A stretch of 64,000 nucleotides of DNA from Serripes groenlandicus (lineage: Eukaryota > Mollusca > Bivalvia > Cardiida > Cardiidae). A model generated the notes under the pieces. That model saw only the letters and a list, made by a program, of their open reading frames with translations. It was not told the origin of the DNA and did not search any database. Position numbers and translations under genes: made by a program. The stretch covers positions 146,707,527-146,771,526 of the forward strand of contig JASEVX010000003.1 in the NCBI GenBank assembly GCA_031761405.1, given 5' to 3'. Shown here piece after piece: positions 48,717 to 61,374 of the stretch (position 1 is its first letter; every line of letters begins with the position of its first letter).

Positions 48717-48785
48717 CCCTATGTTGTTGGTACTCAAAAGAATCGTCTCAGTGAGACGATTCTTTTGAATATCCACAACATAGGG
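48717..48785. repeat. Long near-perfect hairpin
   Basis: Arms accctatgttgttgg..tcaaaagaatcgtctca and tgagacgattctttTga..ccacaacatagggt pair over about 34 nt each with a 1-nt loop and a small internal bulge. Confidence 0.75.
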
Positions 48786-50348
48786 TGTGTTTTTTAGTTA
48801 TAAGAGAAATATTGTAGGGAAAAGACCTGGTCACCCCCTCTGATTTAGTCCTCTGAGTAATACGAGGCGAAACTAGCTATTTCCGGTTAGGAAACAAGTT
48901 ATTCATGTGATGCGATTTCCTTAACAAATAATACTTAGCCTGTGTCACAGCATCTTAAGGTATTTTAATGCATCCATGGTTGACATTGGCCATGGCAGTT
49001 AGTAGTTGCTGGATCGAAATATCGGTGACACGGAATTTCCAATCGTTTAGAGTGAATATGGTGGTTCAAACTCGTTCCAAACTAGCGTTATACTCGCCTC
49101 AAAAACGACTGGTCTCCAGTTCAATTCCGTCTTGATCACACAGGGTACCAATCTACAATAATCCCCCATAAGACTGTCAGTTTAATCATGTACAACGACG
49201 AATGTAGGGCGTTCAGTTTATAATCAAAAGTTAAAAATATTGCATATGATTAAATGTTATAAGAATGCTACAGCCTTAAACAATCCAACCGACTCGAACC
49301 ATGGAATGAAGCTCTTGATCTTAATGCGAAAACTAGCTTCACACACGCAGTTAGCTAGACATATGAATTACCGTCTTATCAAATTAGCCAGGGTATGCGT
49401 ACACTGACATTAGGAGGTGTTGACATAAATACTAAATAGTACAACGATAAAATAATATATTTATTTGTATAGTCAGTTATAGGTCATACATATTATCATG
49501 AGGCAGCATGGATCTGCATCTTTCCTGCTAGCCAAATCCTAACCTAACCCATATTTCATACCGGGCTTTATGTTACCTTTTACTTACTTTAAACATGTTT
49601 TATTGCCCACAAAATTTACATACAGAATAAAATTTAGATTTGTAAATATACATATTATAGCAAACTGGTCTGGCCACAAGTTCTCACAACTCAGATACGG
49701 AGGAGAACATTGGTCTCTTCCCACACTATATCTTAGATAACCCTAAGTTGAAAACATTGTGTCAAAAGGAGAAATTACTCATTATGAGCAACTTATGTTT
49801 TAAAATTCATCTTAAAATAATTCAATGTCTATATAAAAGCTAGCTAATTAGCAATGAAGCGTAACTGCCCCGTTTTACAATTTCAATGCTGCATGAATAT
49901 TTTCTCTGCTGCTTTAACAGAATGAAAGAAGAGCATCACATAGGGTTAAAGGCGCTTGAATGATTTTCTCATTTCCATACTGTAGTGTATTAGAATAGTT
50001 TAGAATGTTCCGGACATAAGTATGTAAGCACTTACCTATCTAAAATATAGTATGATATCACCGGATTGTTGTTGTAGTCTATGCGAGTGAGAAATATACA
50101 ATGAATGTCCTCATTCGTGTGACTAAAACCATCACATCAGGTAAAGGGTCGATGAATGCTATTCTCATTTTCACACTGTACTAGGGTATTCTGGAAAAAC
50201 ACGTTAATTGTGACAGTGTTCAATAATCTTCCAAACAAACATATACCGTGTAACCATGACAATCGTGTGGGAAATGCTCATTGTCCTAATCAACAACATA
50301 TATTCCTGGCGAAATCAGAAACATATACATGTAGCTGCCGAGATATAT

Positions 50349-50524
50349 TTTAACTCTTTCAGCGCCGAATTGTTTAAAGTAGACTCTTCCATATTCAAAA
50401 TCGGGCGTCTCCATAACTCATGTAATCAAAGTTTAGATAATTTTGATAACTAAAAGGCAAACAATGCTGATTTCAGTATTGTTCGCAAAATCTTCAATAT
50501 TGCCTTTGGCGCTGAAAGGGTTAA
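50349..50524. mobile_element. Type-3 TTAA MITE, best copy
   Basis: TTAACTCTTTCAGCGCC at the left and GGCGCTGAAAGGGTTAA at the right form 17-bp inverted ends with TTAA on both sides; inner sequence gtagactcttccatattcaa. Confidence 0.7.
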
Positions 50525-51404
50525 AGGGGTGAAAAAGAGTGTGAAAAGTGGCATGTTGCCCGTTCGAATTATTAATGTGTAATATTTAGGCCTACTATAA
50601 TGAAGCCGAGATATCAGGAGCAGAACAACTTAAATTATATAAAGTTTTTGACCGGAACAGACAGACGGGTTCGAGTTTACAATGGTGTTCGAGGTATCCA
50701 ATGTTCGACCTACCCTGGTACTGTCGCCGCGATAGCATTGAAAACGGCGTAATACCAACATAAAACACATTCTTGTACGGCTATGTTGACGCCTCATCTA
50801 TCCGATATAAAACACATTCTTGTATGTGCGTCTGGTAAAGTAAGTCTACGGCTATATTGACGCTTCTAAAACTAGAACGACATGGTTTCCGACATAAAAT
50901 AGCTCTTTACTCAAGCACTAGAACGACATGGTTTCCGACATAAAACAGCTCTTTACTCAAACAATTACTCTGCATCAAACGTTAAGGCAAATCTACGGAA
51001 ACTCCCTGTAAAGGAAATAAGAATTATTAAACTTAACTGGAAACATTATGGCAAATGGTGAAATAGCTCATTATGTGCAATTTCTCCTTTAACAATGATG
51101 TTTTCAAAAGTTGTCTGCTAGGAGATGAAGATGGATTTCTCAAATTGTGTCAGAATGTTGTAAAGGGTTAAAACTAAGAAGAATTGTTACACTATACAAA
51201 GATATTGTGTACCCGTTGTTTGTCCCAAACCATCACTGTTTTGTAAACACGAATATTTATTTCATGCTTTATCATTTTTAAAGACTGAAGACAAAAACAA
51301 TCGAATATATCTTTAAATTTGATATTTCAACACAAGAAAGAACAACTTAGCACTTCGAATTTATTTTTAATTAAAAAAGAAACAGGTAAACTGTTTTGGT
51401 TTAT

Positions 51405-51570
51405 TGGTCCCGGTAGCATAGTGTTTAAGGCATCCGCTTCAGTAGCGGTAGGTCCAATGTTCGAATGGCAATGTTGTCCGTTTTGATATGAACGGTTGCT
51501 GAGTCGCGAGCTAGGTAAGTAATGGTACCAAACTGCGTGCCTAGTTCATGCCTGGTGCGCTGCAATTTTT
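51405..51570 (+). mobile_element. tRNA-like SINE head and body
   Basis: cccggtagcatagtgtttaa (A box) and aggtccaatgttcgaatgg (B box), then a SINE body (gaacggttgctgagtcgcga). Not a complete tRNA. Confidence 0.45.
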
Positions 51571-51989
51571 TTGTCTAGAAATGACGGACCCTTTCAGTCA
51601 GGGTTACACATATTATACACATATCTGTCAATAACTACTTAGCTTAATACGTCTTAATTAGTAGCCAAATGATCGGCATAAGCAGACACGTTATTCTCTA
51701 TCTGTTTTAGGTTTTGTTTGTTTGGTATTTTACGCCGCTTTCAACAACAAATATGAATTAAGGCAAAGCCTCTGAAAGTTTCGGAAGTGCATTCAGCCTC
51801 AACATATTTAATCCCCTTCTCAAAAGAATTGATAAGCTATTGTGCAAGAACACATTTACTATTCGCGCAATTGATAATGGATAGGGTTGTCAATCCAGGG
51901 GTTGAGAGTTCAAGTTCAAGCTCAGTCTGCTTTCTTCCCGAATGTCAAAGACTTTTTTCCAGTGAATTAAAAACAACCCCTATGATAAG

Positions 51990-52195
51990 TTAAACAACGG
52001 CGTTATTTTGGTAAAGTGCAACTACTACTGGCGATGTTTCCTGACACCAGCGAGTCAGTCGTAATGCTAACTCCATCATCCTGAGCCATAGCAAGCATTT
52101 TGAAAGTTTTTAAAGTCCCCAAGCGCGGATCGAACCGTTGACCTTTCGCACACAATGTGGACGCTCTATCGCTACATCAACGAGGCGGTTGCGAA
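51990..52195 (-). mobile_element. SINE, reverse orientation
   Basis: Minus strand head cgttgatgtagcgatagagc with B box AACGGTTCGATCCGCG; body includes gatggagttagcattacgac. Confidence 0.5.
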
Positions 52196-53039
52196 CAATA
52201 TCTTTAATGAGTGAACTAAGTCCAAAGTAATCGAAAAGGTTCAAAAGGTATCATTGATCTGATCGGATAAAACTATTTGAACTTTGGTTAAAACGCATAC
52301 CGAATTCATAAACAACCACTTAAAACCCGATATCCAACCCTTTACACGTAGACAATATCGGACGCACCTGCAGGAAACGACTCTTGAAGCCAAAGTGACA
52401 AAAGTAGAAATTGCTCGTTATGATCAACTTTTGTCACGATGTTTTCAACTCTATCTAATAGTTCTACTACTTTCACTGATAAAGAGTTTTAATTTTCTTG
52501 CCGAAACGTTTTCAAACTATCTTCTGATGTGGGAAATGGTTTAAGGACCATTTTGAACCTTCCGACTATGCAGTGGAAGCGTTTCCGAGTAGTGCCAATT
52601 CATATTTAGTAAGTGACATAGATTTGAGATGAAACACTTGCTGATGTCATTTATTAGACAGAGCTAGTACAGGAAATGTCACACGAAAACCGAACTTCAA
52701 GAGTATCAAGATCTGCCTGCGAATGCGCACCGTCTGATCAGTCCATTTCCCTTTCGCGATCAAGCCGTCTGTTCACGTATGCAACAATTCTGCCGCAGAC
52801 AATTGCATGTAATTCTTTGCATAAACACGGAAATTCTCTTTGAATGAAGGCATGATTATTTAATAAAAATGAAAACGTTACGGCAAAGGAGCAATTTCTA
52901 ATTATGAGCGTTTAAATAATGGGACTAGCTTCATATATATATAGCCAATGGACTAGCATAGTATATGTGGGAAGGTGGCCAGTTACATGAGAAGAATGAT
53001 ATGTGAAATACTGGTACAAGAAAACAAGAAAACACCGAA

Positions 53040-53186
53040 ATTCATGTTGCTTGGCTCGAATAGATCGAAATCCATGTTGCTTGGCTCGAATTCATCAAAA
53101 TCCATGTTGCTTGGCTCGAATAGATCGAAATCCATGTTGCTAGGCTCGAATAGATCGAAATCCATGTTGCTTGGCTCGAATAGATT
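53040..53186. repeat. 30-bp tandem repeat, five copies
   Basis: Unit tccatgttgcttggctcgaa + tagatcgaaa; open in frame on both strands but without gene context. Confidence 0.85.
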
Positions 53187-54855
53187 AATATTAAGTCAAA
53201 CTCAACTCAATGTATTAACGATAAAACATGTAAATATGACAATGACAGACAGATATTAACATACATCAGTTAAGATATGTCAAGATATTAACATATACTG
53301 CTGAAAAAGTAATAACATTTAATTATTATTATGTAATTCTTTACTTTCTGTTATAGTTTCTAAGCTTAAATCCCACTTTTCCACATTTTCTTTCATAAAT
53401 TTTGCCGTATTGACTTGCGTCTTTTTCTTTTTGATGCCAAATTGATTGATGAATTTAATAACAGTTGTCCATGTAAATTAATCTCGTTCTTTGTCATGGA
53501 ATTTCGGACAAATGGATGGGAAGTGATATTCTATTTCAATCTGTTTTGAGTTACACAATTATATAGTGTATTCGCTCCATCAATATTTTCGAATATCGTG
53601 AAATGTTAAATCTAGCAAACGGAGAAATTGTTAAAAATCTGTTATCCCTTTTTGCCAAAATGTTTTCTTTGAAAATCATTATTTCAATCATAAACTATTT
53701 CAACACTTTTGTCAAGTTATTTTCAGATTTGTCTGTTGTATATTTGGTGTATGAGGGACAGGCCGGGAAGACCTGAATGACATAAGCCATCCTTTCGGCA
53801 TGTAAAATGTTGGATTATCATGTAACGTACGTCACAGACAGAGAAAGTATGCCAGACAAGGAGATTAACGTTTCCAGGTTTAAGAACGCACCACTCCATA
53901 TTTGTAAATGACAACTCAATTAATGTAAAAATAGCCTGAAACAGATAACGAAAGCTACTGGTGCCCCGCCAAGGAAAAAGAGACACAAGACTAAACCCTT
54001 TTCTTATACACACACAAAATCTGAAGCAGACTTTGAAAACACCTCGGTAAAAATATACAAAATATCTATTGATGAAAGAGCAATTATTGAATAAAGTTTG
54101 CAATATCTCATTGCCAGAGTGTTTTCAACAGTTGTTTGCTGTAGATGAGTCATAACGCGTATCTACCTGGGGAAAAGGTGAATACAATCTGTTAATACTT
54201 AACCCTTTCCCACATACAACAACCCTGCAAACGATTTTAAAAGTATCTTGGCACAAAATACTCGGAAACTCCTAAAACTGGAAGTTTACTAATTACAGAG
54301 AAGAAGAAATACTCTTTATGAACAATTCAATACCGGGCTTCTTACGACTTTAAACGGAAATTGCTGTTGCCTGTCAGGGATATTATCACTTTAATAACTG
54401 ATTTTCAAAGAGTGCATGCTATTTTTGAATGATTGGTCATTATGGAATAAACAAAGGAGTTATTCTCAACGGACTTTTGGTTGTTTGTGGAATGGTGTTT
54501 TGTGCAGCATTCAGCTCTATCTTTTTAAATTCATATGTTCAAAGAAGAGACATTTCCTCCTTTCTCCTTTCGAAATAAAAAACACCTTTCCGTCGTAAAA
54601 TGTAAAAGAAGATAACTCTAGAAATGTCATAAAAGGTAAGAATTCAGATCCCCTTTGCCGTGACTTAGGTTCCGTTAATACAAAAAATTGTACGGGGTAT
54701 TTGATGTCCCAAAATACAGTCCAAACAAGTCCTGTCAATGGGCAAATCATCACAGTAGGTGTCAAAAAAGCACGTAATCAGTGCTGTTCCATTTCGTACA
54801 TGTACAGTGCTGGACCGTAACAATTTCTAAACTCTGAGAGAGAGAGTGAGAGAGA

Positions 54856-55055
54856 NNNNNNNNNNNNNNNNNNNNNNNNNNNNNNNNNNNNNNNNNNNNN
54901 NNNNNNNNNNNNNNNNNNNNNNNNNNNNNNNNNNNNNNNNNNNNNNNNNNNNNNNNNNNNNNNNNNNNNNNNNNNNNNNNNNNNNNNNNNNNNNNNNNNN
55001 NNNNNNNNNNNNNNNNNNNNNNNNNNNNNNNNNNNNNNNNNNNNNNNNNNNNNNN
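54856..55055. other. 200-N assembly gap
   Basis: Exactly 200 N, preceded by a (GA)n run, so it was probably left by a microsatellite the assembly could not cross. Confidence 0.98.
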
Positions 55056-55307
55056 CGATGATAAATTAGGTGATCTAACATACCTATTTAAATGGATCGT
55101 GCAATGTAGGGGATTATTTCAAGAGTAAGTTAACACTCATCGTCCTTTAATTGACCACAAAATCTCTAAACATCTTGGTATTCCGACTTTATATAACCCT
55201 TTCCACTTCGAAAGCCGAACATTGAAAAAGTGCGTGAAAAATAGAAATATCACCAACAAAAATCATGTCTTCATATACACACAATGATTTTAATCTGTAT
55301 CATTTAT

Positions 55308-56060
55308 ATGAGCTGTTCCTCGAGAAAACCAACATGATGGACCCTGCGTGAAGTATCGACCCGGATCATCCTAAGCATGCCACCCAGGCTAATCCGGATA
55401 GGCACTTTTCGCCTCCTGTGGATTTTCTGTTTCAGGAATCATTACTCTATATCTCCTAGAGACGGAATGAGTCGGCCCGGATTAGCATGCACGGACACAG
55501 GCTGATCTGGGTCGATACATTTCGCAGAGACCATAATGTTGGTGTTCTCGTGGAACGGACTCTGGGTCGATACATTACGCAGGGTCCATAATGTTGGTGT
55601 TCTCGTGGAACGGACTCTGAGTCGATACATTACGCAGAGTCCATAATGTTGGTGTTCTCGTGGAACGGACTCTGGGTCGATACATTACGCAGGGTCCATA
55701 ATGTTGGTGTTCTCGTGGAACGGACTCTGGGTCGATACATTACGCAGGGTCCATAATGTTGGTGTTCTCGTGGAACGGACTCTGGGTCGATACATTACGC
55801 AGGGTCCATAATGTTGGTGTTCTCGTGGAACGGACTCTGGGTCGATACATTACGCAGGGTCCATAATGTTGGTGTTCTCGTGGAACGGACTCTGGGTCGA
55901 TACATTACGCAGGGTCCATAATGTTGGTGTTCTCGTGGAACGGACTCTGGGTCGATACATTACGCAGGGTCCATAATGTTGGTGTTCTCGTGGAACGGAC
56001 TCTGGGTCGATACATTACGCAGGGTCCATAATGTTGGTGTTCTTGTGGAACGGCTCATAT
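55308..56060 (-). mobile_element. Type-1 MITE with terminally amplified 55-bp array
   Basis: A reverse-orientation type-1 copy (55308-55560) whose outer end (gggtcgatacattacgcagg ... gtgttctcgtggaacggact) is repeated about nine times with a 55-bp period before the true end cggctcat near 56060. Confidence 0.88.
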
Positions 56061-56158
56061 CTATATATATTTATCTGGTAAACTCTGAACGTTGATATGG
56101 GGTGTGCGGTTGAATGGAATTCAGAAGTTAATTCATATTAAGATGTTAAATTGAGCCA

Positions 56159-56395
56159 CGCCACAAGAACAATACTCCTCGTCGAGTTTGAATGTCCGAT
56201 TAGATGTCGTGTAGTACATTGACTTAGACAGGCCACAAGAACAATACTCCTCGTCGATTTTGAATAAGTTACGATTTCGATTAGATGTCGTGTAATCCCT
56301 TGACTTAGACAGGCCACAAGAACAATACTCCTCGTCGATTTTGAATGGGTTACAATTTCGATCAGATTTCGTATAGTCCTGACTTAGACATGATA
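56159..56395. repeat. Three-copy repeat, 72-81 bp
   Basis: ccacaagaacaatactcctc recurs at 56159, 56232 and 56313 with similar following sequence. Confidence 0.8.
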
Positions 56396-57042
56396 AACAT
56401 GCTTATTGTCGATTTTGTAACTTTTACTCCCCGAGAAGGCGGGATATCGGCCGTTTTAAGAACAGACCAATGCTGAATCTTTTCAATTCCTTTTTTGACC
56501 CAGCATCCCATTGGAGAGTCTATCTCGAGACCTCCCAATATAGAACTTCGGCCAATATCAATAGTATCGCATAGCTTTTCTTTTCAATATAATGTTTAGA
56601 TTGACTCAACCGAGTTCTGGCCGTAACATTAACTTTGGATGGGTGACGATTTCGATCAGACTTTATACTAATACGGCCACGTGTTGGGCATACATAAGCT
56701 TCCGGAATGGTTGAGTGACTGACTATTATGTTAATCCGGATATGTGGTGTTTGTAATGCCGGAGAAAGGGTTTCCCCGTTTTTAAGGTTTGGTATCATGC
56801 ATGTCCAAATCATACTAGGTCCGTTGTACCTAGATATCTTTGATAATGTAATTGATCTCATTCCTGATGTATTTGATAGTGGATTAACGTCGCTATCAAA
56901 AGTGTAACACTTTAATCACGTTGTGTCCTGAGTAAATGATAATGGACTGTATTAGTAATTTTCTTTTAATATCGGAACATAAATAAACATTCAATATCCA
57001 CATAGCCTTAACGCAACGAAGTAAAACAACTTATACCATTTG

Positions 57043-57195
57043 TTAACCCTTTCCCACAAAGTTAAATAGGGTTGAAAACACTGTTGCAAAAGGGGAAATT
57101 GCTCATTATGAGCAATTTCTACTTTTGACACAATGTTTTCAAAAGTCGTCTGCTGCAGAGGCGTAAAAAAAGCGTCTGTATGTGAGAAAGAGTTA
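57043..57195. mobile_element. Type-2 TTAA MITE, short copy
   Basis: TTAACCCTTTCCCACAAAG at the left; palindrome gaaattgctcattatgagca; ctgctgcagaggcg; ends AAAGAGTTAA. Confidence 0.7.
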
Positions 57196-57262
57196 ACATA
57201 ACATAAATATGTATGTAGCCTATCACATGTCCTTTATTATATCTATGCAATATCTACTTACT

Positions 57263-57522
57263 ATCTATATGGTGTATTATGTGTTTAACAGTTATATGCG
57301 ACAACTTACTATCTATATGGTTTATTATGTGTTTAACAGTTATATGCGACAACTTACTATCTATATGGTGTATTATGTGTTTAACAGTTATATGCGACAA
57401 CTTACTATCTATATGGTGAATTATGTGTTTAACAGTTATATGCTACAACTTACTATCTATATGGTTTATTATGTGTTTAACAGTTATATGCGACAACTTA
57501 CTATCTATATGGTGTAATATAT
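57263..57522. repeat. 48-bp satellite, first block (5 copies)
   Basis: Unit tattatgtgtttaacagtta + tatgcgacaacttactatct + atatggtg, period 48. Confidence 0.9.
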
Positions 57523-58363
57523 CTATAGGTGCTACCTATTTACGAAAAAACGCAAGATAATTATAAACAAAAATTAAAGAACATACTTTAGCCATACAAA
57601 AAGGATTTATAAGTAATTGACTAGACAATAATAATGTTAATGTCATGTTTCTTGCATTATCAAAACATATTTGGAATTCGTATTGCTGTCGTCTATTATT
57701 ACGAACAGAAAATAATAAAGTAAAAACTTTCAGAAAATCAAGGAATACATTTATAATGAACGAGGTTAAAACATGAGGGCCAAGATGATCCTTAATCGAT
57801 CACCTGCATTATGGTAAAGAAGCAAATAGATCAGCCCTTTTCTGATGCCATCTGGCGACTACCTTTTTCAACCAGTCAATATGACTGGAACAAATTATGT
57901 AAGGGGTCACATTTCTGCTAAACCCTTTCCCTATTAGAGACAGTTTCTGACGCCTATGCAACAGACGATTTAGGAAAAGATTGTCACCAAAAGAACAATT
58001 GCTCCTTATGAGAAAGTTATCCTTTTGCCACAATGTTTGATAAATAATTATACTTTGAATGAGTGTGGCAATAGCTCATGTATAGGAATTTGGGGTCTTT
58101 CATGTTGATACCACTTTTTTGCGGGAAACGACGTCGCTCCATTGACGTTACGCCAAGATGAAGTGTAACAGAAATGACGTCACGTCCTTCTTTGGCAACG
58201 ATACAGTCAAACTTTAGGTTCGGGCGTAGAAGGCTAATGCTGTCGGTTTTTTGACGAACGGGAAAACATATTTATGTTATTATGTTTTAACTTTTCGTAC
58301 AAATGTTTATTCCCACATAACACAGCATTTTAATGATCTTAAATATCTATTTAAAAAAAAAAT

Positions 58364-58770
58364 GATTAAAAAGACGACAATAATTTTCAATCCGTGTTTT
58401 TCCGCTCATTTTATACATATCCAAAATACCGATTTAAAAAAAAATGATTAAAAAGACGACAATAAAATAATTTTCAATCCGTGTTTTTCTGCTCATTTTA
58501 TACATACCCAAAATACCGATTTAAAAAAATGATTAAAAAGACGACAATAATTTTCAATCCGTGTTTTTCCGCTCATTTTATACATACCCAAAATACCGAT
58601 TTTAAAACAAATGATTAAAAAGACGACAATAATTTTCAATCCGTGTTTTTCTGCTCATTTTATACATACCCAAAATACCGATTTAAAAAAATTGATTAAA
58701 AAGACGACAATAATTTTCAATCTGTGTTTTACGTCTGCCTTTTATACATATCCAAAATGGCGGCCCCCAT
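58364..58770. repeat. About 82-bp tandem repeat, five copies
   Basis: gattaaaaagacgacaataa recurs at 58364, 58446, 58531, 58613 and 58694; followed by a 26-base A run at about 58813. Confidence 0.88.
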
Positions 58771-58889
58771 GGATTTTTCCAGTTTCATTTCAGAAAGCTT
58801 CATGGGTTATTGAAAAAAAAAAAAAAAAAAAAAAAAAAATCTCACACCTGTTAACTATAAGCGAAAAAACCCATTCATGGTTTTTTTTC

Positions 58890-59262
58890 GTATTATGTGT
58901 TTAACAGTTATATGCGACAACTTACTATCTATATGGTGTATTATGTGTTTAACAGTTATATGCGACAACTTACTATCTATATGGTTTATTATGTGTTTAA
59001 CAGTTATATGCGACATCTTACTATCTATATGGTTTATTATGTGTTTAACATTTATATGCGACTACTTGCTATCTATATGGTGTATTATGTGTTTAACAGT
59101 TATATGCGACAACTTACTATCTATATGGTTTATTATGTGTTTAACAGTTATATGCGACAACTTACTATCTATATGGTTTATTATGTGTTTAACAGTTATA
59201 TGCGACAACTTACTATCTATATGGTTTATTATGTGTTTAACAGTTATATGCGACAACTTACG
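58890..59262. repeat. 48-bp satellite, second block (7-8 copies)
   Basis: Same unit as 57263-57522, 1.4 kb away and ending about 140 bp past the stop codon of the METTL27-like gene. Confidence 0.9.
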
Positions 59263-59400
59263 TAACAACTTGTAAAAGACGAGTCAAGTAATTAAGAAAT
59301 ATATTTAAGGAATTTGTCTTGAAATCTACAACTTGGTTGTTTTTACCCATCACTGGTACATGGTCTTTCAAAACATCTTCGGAATCGTTCCAGAGTAGGT

Positions 59401-59573
59401 TTATAAAACCCTGAACACGTAGCACACGCCCTTTGTGCCCCGGAGATACACACTGTGTGTCAGTCTGTCCACTTCCTCGACTGTGCCAGCACTGACCAAC
59501 CCTTCCACTAACGCGTTAAACGTCCTGAAGTACTCCACATCCGCCTTCTTCGATGATATGATAATCAGACCAC
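59401..59573 (-). CDS. METTL27-like: METTL27-like methyltransferase, last exon
   Basis: Acceptor GTTAACAG joins in phase 1 to make KPGGLIIISSK, the beta-5 entry typical of class I methyltransferases. It continues with a helix (FRTFNALVEGLVSAGTVEEV) and a final strand ending GVCYVFRVL before TAA at 59401-59403, like the hydrophobic C-terminal strand of METTL27 proteins. A 48-bp satellite array ends about 140 bp past the stop. Confidence 0.78.
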
Positions 59574-59584
59574 CTGTTAACATT

Positions 59585-59720
59585 AATGGATTGGTTGATT
59601 GAAGCTTAACACCGTTTTCAACAGTTTTGTATTTATATCACGACGGCAAGTTAATCTTTACACGTCTTTACCTGCACCAGTACTCAGCCCAACATTCTTA
59701 GAGACTGGAACCATGTTATT
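59585..59720 (-). mobile_element. Truncated SINE next to the METTL27-like last exon
   Basis: Tail side of the bivalve SINE (gattgaagcttaacaccgtt, atatcacgacggcaagttaa) starting about 12 bp upstream of the last exon; its head is missing. Confidence 0.6.
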
Positions 59721-59809
59721 CAGATTTCGCCCCCAACGGTACGTCAACGATATTATCGATTCAGTTTGCTTTTGCAACTTTATGAGTTTAACTTCGCCCA
59801 TATTCAATA

Positions 59810-60905
59810 AAACGAAGCAGACGGATTTAAAAACATCAAGGCAAACATATTAAAAAGCTCTGTTATCTCTGGGAGTATTAACAATATAGTGGGACTATAC
59901 CTAACATACGATTGTGCAATACTGTAGTCTAGAATATGGTCACTCTCTATGAAGGAAAGTACATAATTGAAAAAGAATTGAAAACTTACACATCATGATA
60001 TTTTACAAAAGTTATCTGCTGCAAATGCGTCTTCATGTTGAACATTATTAAGTTAACTCATAATGGCAAGTCAGCATTGCTTATGAATTTATCTGAGATA
60101 ATTCATTTTTTCGGCGATAGCTGACTAACATGGGTTTTGACCTAGATGTTAAACACATGATCTAGATTGCAATCAAATGTTGTATTTAATGAATAATATC
60201 GAAGAATAAAAATCAGTGAAAACGTGTGAAATATAATATTTAAGATAAAATATTAATTATGTTTGAAACATGATAAGTTTTCAGTTATTTATCGTCAATT
60301 GAAACTTATACTTTGTTACATAATACACCTCTTGGGAGGCTCGCGTAATCTCCAGATTAATAAATGTGATAAATTCTCGGCCTTGAACGGCATTAATGTC
60401 ATGTCGCTCTAGTGTAATGTATGTTGACTTGGATTGTCAAGTGAAAGGTCTGTGGTTCGCTTTCCGGTAAAGGCAAGCTTTATTTATTCCTGTCTCATTC
60501 ATATCAAAACCAAAGTATATATATGAACTAAAACATTTATAAACCAAATATTAAAAATACCAAAAGTTGAAAATATAGTGGGACTGTACCCAACATACGA
60601 TGGTGCAATAATGTAGCCTAAACTATGGTCACTCTCTATGAAGGAAAGTACATAATTGAACAGAATTGAAAACTTACACATCATGATATTTTACAAAAGT
60701 TGTCTGCTGCAGATGCGTCTTCATGTTGAAAATTTTTTAGCTTATAATGGCAAGTCAGCATTGCTTATGAATTTATCTGAGATAACTCATTTTTTTCAAA
60801 TTACCCCATATAATACAAATCTGCAGCAGAAAACGTTGAAATCATCTAGGCAGAAGGCTGTAGAGGCATTAGAAAGCGTCTTTATGTATGAAAGTGTTGA
60901 CGAAA
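59810..60905. repeat. Duplicated segment within the METTL27-like intron
   Basis: The stretch around 59880-60120 (gggactatacctaacatacg, catcatgatattttacaaaa, aatggcaagtcagcattgct) recurs nearly unchanged at 60575-60795, about 700 bp away, each with type-2 MITE pieces. Confidence 0.8.
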
Positions 60906-60935
60906 CTAATGTTGGAAAGCGCACTGTAGACATAC

Positions 60936-61028
60936 CTGGTTTGACGATCCGTATAAGTTCATTTAAACATTCACAGGGGATATGGTAATCGCCAAAGGCA
61001 CTAGACGCTGTCACACAGTCATAGGTAT
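60936..61028 (-). CDS. METTL27-like: METTL27-like methyltransferase, penultimate exon
   Basis: Acceptor TATTATAG, donor CCAG|gtatgt; phase 2 in, phase 1 out. Encodes YDCVTASSAFGDYHIPCECL then NELIRIVKP, matching class I SAM-dependent methyltransferases of the METTL27 (WBSCR27) group around strand beta-4 ('YD-x-V...G-x-x-x-GH-x-x') and the helix leading to 'KPGG'. The SAM-binding glycine loop lies in earlier exons, not seen between 61028 and 64000, so they should be right of the window. The substrate of this group is not established. Confidence 0.75.
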
Positions 61029-61149
61029 CTATAATAGAAATCGGTATTACTTCCTTTCCTTTCCAGGGACGTAGCTCCCTTTAGGCACTGTAGGCACGTG
61101 TCTACACATTTTTTTCTAAAAATGCCCCAAAATGCAGCTGCGGCGATAC

Positions 61150-61374
61150 ACATCTGCGTAATGTATCGACCAGATCAGCCTGCGCTGTCCGCGCAGACTG
61201 ATTCGGCCGACACATTCCGTCTAATGGGGAATAGATAGAGCAGTTATTCCTGAAACAGAAAATCCACAGGAGGCGTAAAGTGTCTATCCGGGTACGCCTG
61301 TGTGGCAGACTTAGGCTGATCCGGGTCGATCCTTTACGCAGAGTTCACAATGTTGATTTTCTGACGAGACGGCC
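61150..61374 (+). mobile_element. Type-1 MITE, left end missing
   Basis: Has tctgcgtaatgtatcgacca, internal blocks and the right end ttctgacgagacggcc. Confidence 0.72.

Larger units (their letters stand above)
45930..59400. other. Intergenic region between two minus-strand genes
   Basis: AT-rich. Contains degenerate type-2 MITEs, SINEs, the hairpin at 48717, a run of 16 C at about 47230, a (GT)/(CT)-poor unique stretch near 47.3-50 kb, the sequence gap and several satellites. No convincing exon seen. The first few hundred bases to the left should hold the VWA7-like promoter, but I see no clear core motif. Confidence 0.5.

Noticed and set aside
52975..53259. 94-codon plus frame with KSMLLGSNRS repeats
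   Set aside because: Five copies of a 30-bp repeat in intergenic DNA, with no other coding support.
56520..56861. 113-codon minus frame
   Set aside because: No splice or family signal, and it lies next to repeats; treated as chance.
58877..59275. 132- and 122-codon plus frames
   Set aside because: Products of the 48-bp satellite, whose length is a multiple of three.
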